From the NCBI RefSeq assembly GCF_037975245.1, contig NC_092572.1, positions 3,323,501-3,387,500 on the forward strand: a stretch of 64,000 nucleotides of DNA. Direction: 5' to 3'. The position numbers and the translations under genes are program-made. Under the pieces are notes generated by a model. That model was given only the letters and a program-made list of their open reading frames with translations, did no database searches and was not told where the DNA came from. Numbering within the stretch: position 1 is the first letter of the stretch; every line of letters begins with the position of its first letter. The DNA is from Apostichopus japonicus (taxonomy: Eukaryota; Echinodermata; Holothuroidea; Aspidochirotida; Stichopodidae). Positions 23,801-33,484 of this stretch are shown in pieces.

Positions 23801-24055
23801 TACGAAAAAAACGTACGCTGGGACACCAGAAAAGTCTAAAACACGCTAAATCTAGTGTAAAACGCTAAAGCTGGTAACACTGGTGGTAATGGCTTTAAAT
23901 TTAGCGCGTATACGTCGAACGTACGTGATTTTTTTTAAACAATCAAATTCCTGGAATTCATACATGTGACACTAAGTTTGAAACTAAGTTTGAATCTTTT
24001 TATTTCTATTTCGAGATTATGAAAGAACATGCTCCATTAATATTAACCCTTGGGA
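20801..24055. other. interior of the 18.3-25.7 kb element, no gene recognised
   Basis: Several short open frames (for example 22098-22355 plus) have no splice context or family resemblance. A paired ACGTACG-rich patch lies near 23.57-23.66 kb. Upstream exons of the small minus-strand gene could be hidden here. Confidence 0.4.
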
Positions 24056-24059
24056 ACCT

Positions 24060-24335
24060 AACCGAAACCTTTAATTATAACTTATTTTAAACGTATCTGT
24101 GATTAACCACGGTAGTCTAATAATTATAAACGTATCTATGATTAAACACGACTGCAAACTGCGGCCGCTTCAAGTGATGCTCAGTGGAGCGTGACCTGAC
24201 GGTCTGACGTCACTCCCTAATGCGGATAAGGGTTATTATAAACGTATCTGTGATTAATCACTATCACGTGATCTACCACAGATACGTTTATAATAATTAG
24301 ACTACCGTGATTTATCACGATAGTCTAATTATAAA
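24060..24335. repeat. nested fold-back around ATAAACGTATCTGTGATTA
   Basis: The phrase ATAAACGTATCTRTGATTA occurs twice direct on the left and once direct plus once inverted on the right (GATACGTTTATAATAATTAG). GGTAGTCTAATAATTAT has an inverted partner, AATTAGACTACC. The core (about 24160-24225) is more GC-rich. It looks like a small non-autonomous inverted-repeat insertion. Confidence 0.65.
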
Positions 24336-24337
24336 CA

Positions 24338-25690
24338 TTATGATATAACGTTTTAAGAAAACATTATTGAAACATTTTAAAGATATTTTGTAATGCAAAA
24401 CGTTATAAAAATGTTTTTAAAACGTTTTTAATATAACAGTTTGTGAACCTATTTGAATCAATTTGAGGATGCAGGCAATGTTTTTATTTTTTAAAATTTT
24501 TTTATTATTGCGTATATACCAACAACGCATAATTTTATCTGACTTCATTAGGAAACTAGATATTTGAACAACATTTTGATATAATGTTGTAGGTAGAACA
24601 TTTTTTAATCATTTTAAAAACATTTTCTTACAAATGTTATTGTATAACGCATTGAAAACATCATGATATCACGTTTTAAGAAAATATTATTGAAACATTT
24701 AAAGATATTTTGTGATGCAAAACGTTATAAAAATGTTTTTAAAACGTTTTTAATATAAAAGTTTGTGAACCTATATGAATCAATTTGAGGATGCAGGCAA
24801 TGTTTGTTTTTAGTCTTTTTTTATAATTTGATTGCGTATATACCAACAATGCAAACTTTTATCTGACTTCATTAGAAAATATTTATATGATATTTGAACA
24901 ACATTTTGATATAATGCTGAAGTTAAAACATTTTTTAAACATTTTAAAAACATTTTCTTACAAATGTTATTGTATAACGCATTGAAAACATTATGATATC
25001 ACGTTTTAAGAAAATATTATTGAAACATTTTAAAGATATTTTGTGATGCAAAACGTTATAAAAATGTTTTTAAAACGTTTTTAATATACAAGTTTGTGAA
25101 CCTATTTGAATCAATTTGAGGGTGCAGGCAATGTTTGTTTTTAGTCTTTTTTATTTAATTTTATTGCGTATGTACCAACAATGCAACTTTTATCTGACTT
25201 CATTAGAAAATAGTTATATGATATTTGAAAAACATTTTGATATAGTGTTGTAGGTAAAACATTTTTAAAACATTATAAAACATTTTCCTCAATGTTATTG
25301 TATAACAAATTAAAAACATTATGATATAACGTTTTAAGAAAATATTATTATAACATTAGGATGATATTTTATATAGCAAGACGTTTTAAAAATGTTTTTA
25401 AAATATTATTATTAACATGCAAGTTTATTAGCATATTTGAATCACATTTGATGAAGTGCCATTGTTTTCGTAGTTTTAATGCATCATATACCCACAATGC
25501 ATATTTCCATCTAATTAACGGTAGAATATATTTTTATGATATTTTAACAACATTTTGAAATAATATTGAAAACAAAACATTTTTTAAACATTTTTAAAAC
25601 ATTTTTATGTTATAAAATAACATCATAATAACGTTATATAAATATAATATAAAAATGTTTTGTTATAACGTTTCTACGACCTTTTAAAAA
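24338..25690 (+). repeat. four ~325-bp tandem units in the right subterminal block
   Basis: The phrase ATTATGATATAACGTTTTAAG (variants) recurs at about 24338, 24662, 24990 and 25318, a ~325-bp period. Each unit contains TTTGTGAACCTATTTGAATC, a GCAATGTTT patch and TTTATCTGACTTCATTAG. The last unit is more diverged and runs into the right end. Confidence 0.85.
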
Positions 25691-25927
25691 TGTTATGATA
25701 ATGTTATGTGTTTGCTGGGTACATTGTTCAATTATGTCAAGCATTGTACTGTGGTTGTGCTATGGCATCATTGATTCTATAGTTTTACAAAACTAAGTAC
25801 AAATTTTCCTATTTCAAGAGTGTGAATCCTACAATAATCAGATTCTTAGATTATCCATTATTTCTTTGTATTGTACAGAATTTTGTATTAACTTAATTGC
25901 TGTACATTACTTTACATATTATAGCAG

Positions 25928-26076
25928 AGTTCTTTCGAGTGACCGAAGTGAACTTACAGGAGAAGTTTGTCACTGGAATGTTAAATATCACCCCTATGCT
26001 GTTGAAGATGAAGACCCCAAGAAAATTGCACAATGGGTGAATAATATTCCAGAAGACACCCAGGACAATAAGTATG
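25928..26076 (+). CDS. candidate exon 6, unknown protein
   Basis: The acceptor TTTACATATTATAGCAG and consensus donor GTAAGT bound a 149-nt exon that starts in phase 2 and ends in phase 1. It encodes VLSSDRSELTGEVCHWNVKY, then an acidic helix-like stretch AVEDEDPKKIAQWVNNIPED and TQDNKYG. It is in phase with exon 5 at 2669-2736, which suggests one gene with a transposon-filled intron. No later exon was found with confidence. The family is not recognised, though the composition looks like genuine coding sequence. Confidence 0.5.
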
Positions 26077-27585
26077 GTAAGTCCCCTCCCCAGTAAAAAA
26101 GTTGGATCCCAAGTTGTGATTGCAGCGGGTAGGAAAATTAGACCCATATACCACAATATCTCTACTCGGGCACCCAGGTAACAGTGAGGGGTTTGGTGAG
26201 TGACCTCTATGACCTCAGGTGACCTATACCAAAAACAATAGTAATGCCATTTCACCCTTACCTCAAAAGAAGCACTGGATACAGTACACACGAGGACCAA
26301 AGTTTAATGAAAAGCTTTAGAAATAATCGCTCTGGTTAATTTATTCACATGTTGATCTTAAACTTTAATTATTGGGATCATTAAATTGCCAGGGATTGAA
26401 TAAGTGGTCCCTCATCAGCTACTTGTGCCATAAAATCCCTCAAGGTCACAATAAACAATAAATACTTTGAGCAATACTGTACTCACACAACATATAATAC
26501 TACACATGAGGTATAGCCTAAATTAAGGCGGAATTTTCACCAGAGAAACATCTTGGAATTTGTCATTTTATAAAATTGTCAAAATGAATATTTTTATTTG
26601 AAGTTGAAACAAGTATTATCTCAAATGTAATTATGATCCAAGGCTAGATGTGGGCAGTCTAAAAGACTCAACAAAATGGATTGAAGGATGGATATTCTGA
26701 CAGAATTTTATTTTTAGAAAACAGATAATTTCTGTCTTAGTTTAGCCTATGACCAAAGTAAATAATTGTAATGAACAATTGAATATCTAGGTCTGTATTG
26801 ATCTTTACATATCGAGCCTTCTGTATCCAGACACATTGCTATCAGCGATGTGTCAGGGTTGCGGTTTGGCCCATCATCACTTCATATAAAAACTGCCGAA
26901 ATCAAATCAAATATGAGTTGAAAAGTTTCTCTGGAATGTCAAAATGTCAGAGGTTAATAAGTTATAGCGCTCAACAAAAACAAATCATCACTTTAGTCCT
27001 AATCCATTACCAAAAAAAAAACACACATCCAGGCTACATTTCCGGGGCCCTCTGGTCAATGTTGTTGGGCTAGGTCTCTGAAATTATGATATATTTTGCT
27101 GTTTTCAGAGGGCCATAACTTCTGAACCTCTCCGGCTATAGAGCTAAAAAGTTCTGTGAATTAGTTTGAAACATACTGTTTCAAGTAGTCAGTTTCAGTG
27201 AAATGTAAGGGGATGACATGGGGATGTTTCTGAAGATTTGATCAATTAGCATGGAATGACCCTGTTGGTTGATATAATGGATAAATAATGTGTTCATTTA
27301 AATTAATTAAAGGGGTCAAAGGTCAAACTTGTCAAAAGTATTATGGCTCCTTTCTACGTCATCACATTAAGGGGTTGTAGGAAAAAACTATATTATGCAA
27401 CCAAAGTAAACACGAAAAAACTATAGATGACACAGGCGTGGCTTACGTAACGTAGGCTACAAAGGACAGAGGAGACGGTTTAGGGGCATCGATTTACTGG
27501 TTTTGCTAAAATACCAGGTGATTTTGCCCTTTTTAAAGAAACTTTGGGCGGGTGGGTCATTTCCAAAAGGGACCATCATGACACT
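26077..27585. other. no recognised gene
   Basis: Presumed intron downstream of exon 6. Short open frames only; no repeats of note. Confidence 0.4.
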
Positions 27586-27588
27586 ATT

Positions 27589-27614
27589 AGAGTTCCTATT
27601 TATGAAGGAACTCT
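27589..27614. repeat. 9-bp-arm hairpin flanked by a direct repeat
   Basis: The arms AGAGTTCCT and AGGAACTCT enclose an 8-base loop. The phrase GACACTATT stands on both sides (about 27579 and 27614), so the hairpin lies inside a short duplicated target. It may be the footprint of an excised or minimal inverted-repeat element. Confidence 0.6.
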
Positions 27615-27938
27615 AGACACTATTTAAGTAAACTTAAATTAAAACCACCACATAACCCATTGGTGAGCTAAGCTGTCCCCAGAGTGAGAGAGACCTTCTG
27701 CAAACAGGTGACCCACTGTTCACCTCTTTGTGTATGAACTAATTCTCTGGGGGACTAAGTAACTAAGTTGTTTACACTTGGTGTCCTAGTGGTTATTGAG
27801 CAATGTTGGTGTTTCCCGGTAATAAGTAGGCCGATCAGCTGGTTCATTTATCTCCTTATTTGGGCTGGGCAGGAAGTTGGTTTGTTTTAGGGTACTGTCC
27901 CCTGGCACTATAAGAAGGCCAGTTTACCAGCGATCTGT

Positions 27939-28021
27939 GCCACTCACTTGACAGCCCTCAGCCGTCGATAGGAGTTCGGAGACATCACCATTAGAAATTA
28001 CTCTATAATTTCTATACAGGT
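27939..28021 (+). repeat. ~83-bp direct repeat, copy 1 (possible LTR piece)
   Basis: It begins GCCACTCACTTGACAGCCCT and ends TTTCTATACAGG, and recurs at 30993-31080. A TATAAG box lies ~35 bases upstream (about 27909) and AATAAA lies at about 28101. This layout resembles the transcribed part of an LTR. Removing the hAT insertion between the copies leaves them only about 570 bp apart. Confidence 0.7.
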
Positions 28022-28469
28022 ACCAACCACTTTGTAATTTTCAGAAGTAAGCTTCTTAGGTTTAATAGTAATGTTCAGTTACTCTGTGATGGCTCCAATA
28101 TGGAATAAACAACATTGGCTATATGTCAATATCAATGGAACACATAGTTGTACTAAATTACACAACGGATGTTAGAGTATATCAATCGATGGTATGACTT
28201 TAATTTAATTAGATATTAAACATCTCTGATATTTTAGTGTTTATGCATTTAGTTGTCTATTAGGGACATACTAGTAATTGGGTTAGGGCAATAAGCACTT
28301 GACTGAGACTTACTGCCTTTGTGTCCGTCATTAACTGCCACGTCGGCTAGATGTGAGCTTTATTACTTGTAATGTTATTTACTGGAAACACATTTTATTT
28401 AAACATTTAGCCTTAATGATAAGAGTGTACTTGTTGTAGATTTGTGCCATATTTTAGTTGGTATTGAGC

Positions 28470-30950
28470 CATGGGCGTCAATCCAGGGGGGGGGGGGGGA
28501 CGGGGGAACACGTCCCCCCCACATTTCAATGGGTGGTGGAAACAATATCAAATGCCCCCCCCCCACACACACACACACACATTTGGAAAAAGAGTAATGA
28601 TGTGGCTCTATTCGGTTACACATCTCAGGAGGATTCATATCATCGAATATCACTCAATGTTGCTGAATCTTAAGCTTAGTCTGCCTTTCTTTCGAGGCCA
28701 GTTCCAGTCGTCGTCGGTTGAAGGGTATAGACAAATATTCAAGTTGGTGAATCCAGCGGTACGGGCTATGTTTGGTGAAGTCGAAGCTCTTTTGAGGTCC
28801 TCCTCGTCTCCTCCGCCAGTTCGACGGAAGCCGAGAGATAATTTAGTGCTTTGAGGCGTGTGAAAACATGGCTACGGAGCACCATGACTCAACATAGGCT
28901 GAAGTGATGGTGTGCCATATTCACCACGAACGTCTAGCCCAGTTGAAGCCTGGGGAGTTAGCAGAGAAGTTCGTTGGTTCCTCGGATTACAGACGCCGCA
29001 TCTTCGGGCGATTCCAGTAGAAAAATAGTGCGCTCCGTCATTATCATAAGAGACAGCACTTCATAGCTAGAGCTAAAGCTTGTACATAGTTGTTGTTTAG
29101 TTGTAGATGGTGTTTCAAAGACGGTGCCCGTTTCCTAATATTGGGGAAATGGAATAGAGAGCATATTCCGTGGCAGCGCATCCCATGTTACCTTGTTGTT
29201 GAGTGATACCGGAGTTTATTCCACAGTGAGAACGCTGGGTACACACAGGGACGTCGCTAGAGCGGGGGTGGGGTGTGGGGGTGTCTCACCCCAAAACTTA
29301 GTAAAACTGACGATAGTTGGAAAATTGGAGTGCGACAGCCGGAATTTCCGGCTTTCGCACTCTAGTTTATCTAGGCATATTCATTTTTTCCTGTGATTGT
29401 GCATGACCTAAAAATTGAAAAATGTCGGTCAAATTTACCTTGAATCTGTCATAAACCACGTTTTCCTTGCCACTTTGAGAAATTGTATCTCGCGATTCTT
29501 ATACTCCACCGTACAAAACTTCGTATGGGTTCAAAACAGCAGTCGGAATTTCTGACTTCAAAACCCATCCAGTTGGATTTTCAGCCACTACACGCTCCCC
29601 CCCCCCTCTCCCTCTCTCTCATATCATCAGGCCTTAGCTACGTTCCTGGGTACACGGTGGTTACATAGTACGCTCCGACCATGATTCACCCGATTACCAG
29701 ATGCAGATCCACCTAGCAACCGAGGTAACTTGCGTGAGTATTCCAACGAACAACCACTGATTTATTTGGATGCCTTCATCACTTTAGCCACCATTCACAT
29801 GGGACCTATGCTAAGTCTAACGATACATGCGCATGTATGAGGTCCTCAAAACATAATTAAAGTGGTTTGTCTTGCCATCCTTGTTTCAAATTTCATAGCA
29901 ATGTATTCTCGTAGACCTAGCAAAACATTTAAACTGACACAGTCCCGTTGGAAGTGTGGTATGGGTGGTATTAAAGTCATTGGTGGTTTAACATGATGGC
30001 GTATGACGACGTTTGGCCACATTTGCTTTAAGCTCACTATGCGAACTCGGATCTGGGCTGTGCCTAATTAGTTAGTTATTTAAATTATTAATAATGGCGT
30101 ATGAGGAAAAGGACCAATTTTGTGGTACGGCTCCCAGGACGGCAAGTCGAGAAACTCACATGCAGCCGCGGCGGATAGCTTCCTTCGCCTATATGTCCGG
30201 GGATATTTTGGGACATCATTTTGGGTAACTACGGCCCTGGCCACATGCGGCCCGCCAGTGATTTGTTACATCATCACAAAAACGAACTAGCTGCCTAGAA
30301 TCTGCACTTATGATGCTGTCAGGTAGGTCTATTATCACCATTAATTTTCAATTGGACTGTATTGCCATTATGTTTTTGTGAATACAATTTGTACACACAC
30401 CTATTTCTTGAACGTCCTCGGGAGCAAAGGTTTGAAATCAACAGCAGGTCGTTAGTTAGGTGCGGCTCTGTCAATCTTTCGCTTCTAAAATCTGGCCCAT
30501 TCATTCAAAAAGGTAGCCCATCCCTGCTATAGGCCTATATCTGAGGCCATGGGGTCATTCCTTGACCGACTTTGGTGCAATATAATGTGCCCATTTCGAA
30601 GTAATTTTATTCACAGATTGTTATTTGTCATGGGTTCGAACAATTGAGGGGTATTCTATCCTGAAACATATGGCAAAATGGGGCTGGGGTTCCAGTTCGC
30701 CTCATCATTTGTCAACTTGCACTGGGTTCTAATGTTCATGTCAATTGGAATCACTAATAAAAGAAATAATCCACCAAAAATGAAGGTCGCATGAACTTTA
30801 TTGCAGATTTCCTGAGAAACGAATTTGTAATTTTCACCCGAAATCACGCAACTAGATGGCTACTATCCAGCCTGGCAAGTGCCATCTCCAGCGATCTGGC
30901 AGGTATTGAAATCTGAAATTTTCTTGTTTCAAATCGGATTGACGCCCCTG
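28470..30950 (+). mobile_element. decayed hAT transposon with 8-bp target duplication
   Basis: The ends CATGGGCGTCAATCC (left) and GGATTGACGCCCCTG (right) are inverted copies with one mismatch. They are flanked by TATTGAGC (28462-28469) and TATTGAGT (30951-30958), an 8-bp target duplication with one change; 8 bp is the rule for hAT. Just inside the left end, plus-strand remains of the hAT C-terminal dimerisation domain are readable. The rest of the transposase is missing, so the element could not move on its own. A second hAT-like terminus, CAGGGACGTCGCTAGA, occurs internally at 29247 without an obvious partner. Confidence 0.85.
28690..29010 (+). pseudogene. hAT transposase C-terminal (dimerisation) fragment
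   Basis: In shifting frames the translation gives FGEVEALLRSS, then EAER*FSALRRVKTWLRST and MTQHRLK, then LAQLKPGELAEKFVG and SDYRRRIFGRF. The FSxLRRxKTWLRSTM core is the hallmark of the hATC region. A stop (TAA) interrupts the AER-S motif and at least two frameshifts are needed. No upstream RNase H-like domain was found between this and the left end. Confidence 0.75.
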
Positions 30951-30992
30951 TATTGAGTCCATTGTATTGATTATATTTGGCATGTAAGTTAA

Positions 30993-31080
30993 GCCACTCA
31001 CTTGACAGCCCTCAGCCGTCGATAGGATGTCGGAGACATCGCCATTAGAAATTACCGTACTCTATATTTTCTATACAGGT
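30993..31080 (+). repeat. ~85-bp direct repeat, copy 2
   Basis: It matches 27939-28021 with a few differences (GATGTCGG for GAGTTCGG, plus CCGTA inserted). It stands just beyond the right end of the hAT element, which split the interval between the two copies. Confidence 0.7.
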
Positions 31081-32302
31081 CCTTTGGGATTGGGTGGGCG
31101 TGACTAACGCCCTGGTCTTAAGATGCCCCCTCCCCACCAGGCCATAATGTTCCCCGGATCTGACTGACGGTCGAGCGGGTCTAGAGAGGGAGTGAGCCCC
31201 AACCCCAACTAGTGATCCATCCCGAGATGGGATTGACTGTGTTTTATTGTTAATGGCAATTAGTGACAGTTGTTGTTTATCTCCATTGTTATCCTGTTTT
31301 CTCCTTCTTTCTTTATGTCGTAGTTATGAATATATACCTCGTATAACTATATATATATGCTTTAAGTGTTATTCTGTTTGTTTGTGTGTTGAGTCAGACG
31401 AGCCAGTTGTTGCAGTAGTAGTAAGGTAGGGTCCTCATATGTCACGAGGCGCATTGTTGATGTGTGCCTAACAACATCGAGTATCTCGGTGTAGGTAGTT
31501 GACCCCATTACAGCCGAAGAACCCCCGCTTCCCTAAAGACTTATATCCCTGTGTGAGAGCGATCAACCTGTGGTTACAAGTACAATGGTTGTTTCAACCA
31601 GAGTTTCTTTTTAAAAGACTTTAGTTTCAACTAATGACTGGTTGGGAGTCTAAGCAACTGTCTCCGTGTTCAACTACTAAGTATACCTTGTAGAGGTACA
31701 CAGTGAGGCTAATTTAATCAAGCAAGCCAATATAAGGCTCAAGGATATAGTACGTTGTAAAAGAAGACCTATCATTTTTCCGGCATGTATTTATATGTGC
31801 TTCAAAATTACTAACATAAGTCAAGAACAATTTGGAAAAGCTTTCTATTCGGGAGGCGCCTCCACACCCAAGTACTTCCAGCCAACAGTGTCACTAACGG
31901 GAATCCAAAAGAAATTCTGTCATCAACAGAGAGTGACACAACCGGGCGTCTATATGTGCCAAATATAAAAGATATCCACCCAAGCCTAATCTATGGTTAC
32001 GCCTCTCCTTACTACGCCACTTACACACCCCAGACACTCGACAAAAACAGTTCAAGTTTTGACGGATAACAGGCTAACGTTGACACAGCATGGAATCACC
32101 TATTAATTTCAGATTTTCGTTTTCATCTATATATTAAGCAAAAATGGAATTGCATGTTTTTTCAAAGAATCAACTTCTCTAGTTTTGGTTTCGTTTCCTT
32201 TTCATAAGTCCCTATTATCTTGCTTTCAGTTTGGTATTTTATCTTACAGCGTACAACAGAACTACACTTTAACCTACTTTACTGTTTGTGGCTAAGGTTG
32301 CA
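31081..32302. other. no recognised gene; upstream region of the immunoglobulin-like gene
   Basis: Possibly more of the repeat unit flanking the hAT insertion. A polypyrimidine-rich stretch with TATA-like words lies at 31290-31370. No promoter motif can be assigned with confidence. Confidence 0.35.
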
Positions 32303-32405
32303 ATGGCTGCCCTGCAGACTGAGGAAGAACCACCAAAACTGCTTTTGTTCACCATGTTTGCATTCATAACGGTGAATGTAAATTATCTGATAACTCCTTG
32401 TTGTG
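32303..32405 (+). CDS. exon 1 of an immunoglobulin-like gene: signal peptide
   Basis: The ATG at 32303 opens 34 codons plus one base before a GTAAGC donor. The sequence begins MAALQTEEEPPK, then a hydrophobic core LLLFTMFAFITVNVN, and ends LITPCC. The charge pattern is unusual: acidic rather than basic before the core. It could be a signal peptide or a membrane anchor. Splicing in phase 1 to the exon at 32815 gives a Gly/Ala junction codon and keeps the frame open. Confidence 0.7.
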
Positions 32406-32814
32406 GTAAGCAATTTAAACACTAGAACACTTACATTTAAGTTTTGAAATTGTAAAAAACCAAGGTTCTTGCTTAAAACGTTTCTTTGTTTGTAAATTCA
32501 GTGGCTTTGTTAAAAACAACCTCTTTAAAATGGAACTTTAAAATGGGAGTTGAGTTCTATACTAAGACGTTTAATGGCAGTACGACATTCCTGCCTGCAG
32601 CAACTCTTGATAACGACTTTTGCGGTTCCGTAGTCTGGTAGCGAATGAATGTAACCTTTCTGCAGCAAGAAGTGAAGATACAAGGTTTAAATAGTCAAAC
32701 CGTATGAGTAAGGAATGGTGGTGCGGAAGGTCGGTGGGTATAAATTCGTTGTGTACAACGATCGCTGGTATACTGTATCATTTAACGAATATTTCTAATG
32801 TTCTTTCGTTGCAG

Positions 32815-33099
32815 CGATTTCTGAGGTATATGTTGCTGAAGGCGGTGTCATTCGTCTTAATTTTAGTTTAAGATATAATGGCTTTGGACGTTTAGAATTA
32901 CGACACAATACCAACGTTGTTTTTGCCAGATGTTCTGACACTACAGAGAATAATTCCAGAACACCTCTTTTGTTGTTTGATATATCCGACGGAATAACAA
33001 GCTTTACTATCACAGACTTCGTATCTTCGGACAATGGCCGATATATCTGTTGGTTCAATGGGGAAAAACAGGATCCTGTGTACGATCTATCAGTAATAT
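32815..33099 (+). CDS. exon 2 of an immunoglobulin-like gene: V-like domain lacking the first Cys
   Basis: This 285-nt exon is bounded by TTCTTTCGTTGCAG and GTAAGT and has phase-1 borders on both sides, the classic immunoglobulin-domain exon. It reads [20 protein letters not shown] near the B strand and [20 protein letters not shown] at the E-F strands (D-x-G-x-Y-x-C). The B-strand position that normally holds Cys is Phe (LNF), and the C-strand Trp is replaced by Leu (RLEL). Another Cys lies mid-domain (FARCSD) and could pair instead. The product is probably a secreted or membrane receptor of innate type; the ligand is unknown. No further exon is found nearby. A direct join to the exon at 60684 would create a TGA. 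Confidence 0.75.
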
Positions 33100-33142
33100 G
33101 TAAGTAGCAATCTTATCATTTTTAAAATATGTACGAATTTAG

Positions 33143-33146
<4 letters not shown>

Positions 33147-33218
<72 letters not shown>

Positions 33219-33227
33219 TATATATAC

Positions 33228-33326
<99 letters not shown>

Positions 33327-33327
33327 T
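33147..33327. repeat. (TA)n and (TG)n microsatellite
   Basis: About 155 bp of nearly pure TA is followed by about 24 bp of TG. The open frames over it (long runs of Tyr-Ile) are artefacts. It directly precedes the hammerhead region and lies in the intron after the immunoglobulin-like exon. Confidence 0.97.
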
Positions 33328-33396
33328 GAATGTGGAGCAAGTGGTATGACAGATATATAGTAAATCAATAAAGAATAACACACCAGAAAAATTCCA

Positions 33397-33438
33397 CTTC
33401 ACGACCGGTTTCGTCCTTTTGGGACTCATCAGGCGAAG
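33397..33438 (-). ncRNA. type I hammerhead self-cleaving ribozyme
   Basis: On the minus strand the order is stem I CTTCGC, core CTGATGA, stem II GTCC-CAAAA-GGAC, core GAAA, the short palindromic stem III ACCGGT, cleavage site GTC, then stem I partner GTGAAG. All conserved core bases are present. Stem I pairs over six positions with one G-U wobble and stem II over four. The very short palindromic stem III implies action as a dimer, as known for hammerheads in Penelope-like retroelements and small retrozyme repeats. Predicted cleavage lies between 33403 and 33402. A tRNA-like B box begins a few bases upstream on the same strand. Confidence 0.85.
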
Positions 33439-33441
33439 GTA

Positions 33442-33452
33442 GGAATCGAACC
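33442..33452 (-). promoter_or_regulatory. tRNA-like B box next to the hammerhead
   Basis: The minus strand reads GGTTCGATTCC within CCGGGGTTCGATTCCTAC, a good RNA polymerase III B box and T-arm. It ends four bases before the hammerhead stem I. No A box is visible, because a TA microsatellite lies upstream. It may be a truncated tRNA-derived SINE carrying the ribozyme. Confidence 0.55.
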
Positions 33453-33484
33453 CCGGATCTTTGTGTATATAGATAGATATATAT

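Larger units (their letters stand above)
18329..25721. mobile_element. 7.4-kb element with CCCAGCAAACA inverted ends
   Basis: The left end TACCCAGCAAACACAATAAC and the right end (GTTATGTGTTTGCTGGGTA) are inverted copies. Both flanks (18.33-18.77 and 24.34-25.72 kb) are dominated by AACGTTTT/AAAACGTT words in both orientations, typical of a subterminal binding-site array. If the terminal TA is the duplicated target, the element would have 2-bp duplications; this is not certain. The interior holds two minus-strand exons, a nested fold-back at 24.06-24.33 kb and many AT runs. I cannot name the superfamily, since no transposase catalytic domain is recognised. It may be one element or a composite of two related ends. 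Confidence 0.6.

Noticed and set aside
28399..28653. Pro/Gly/His-rich open frames near 28.5 kb
   Set aside because: They derive from G and C runs and a CA repeat just inside the left hAT end.
33090..33429. Long Tyr-Ile and Thr-His repeat open frames
   Set aside because: They are translations of a (TA)n/(TG)n microsatellite, with no start context or splice support.
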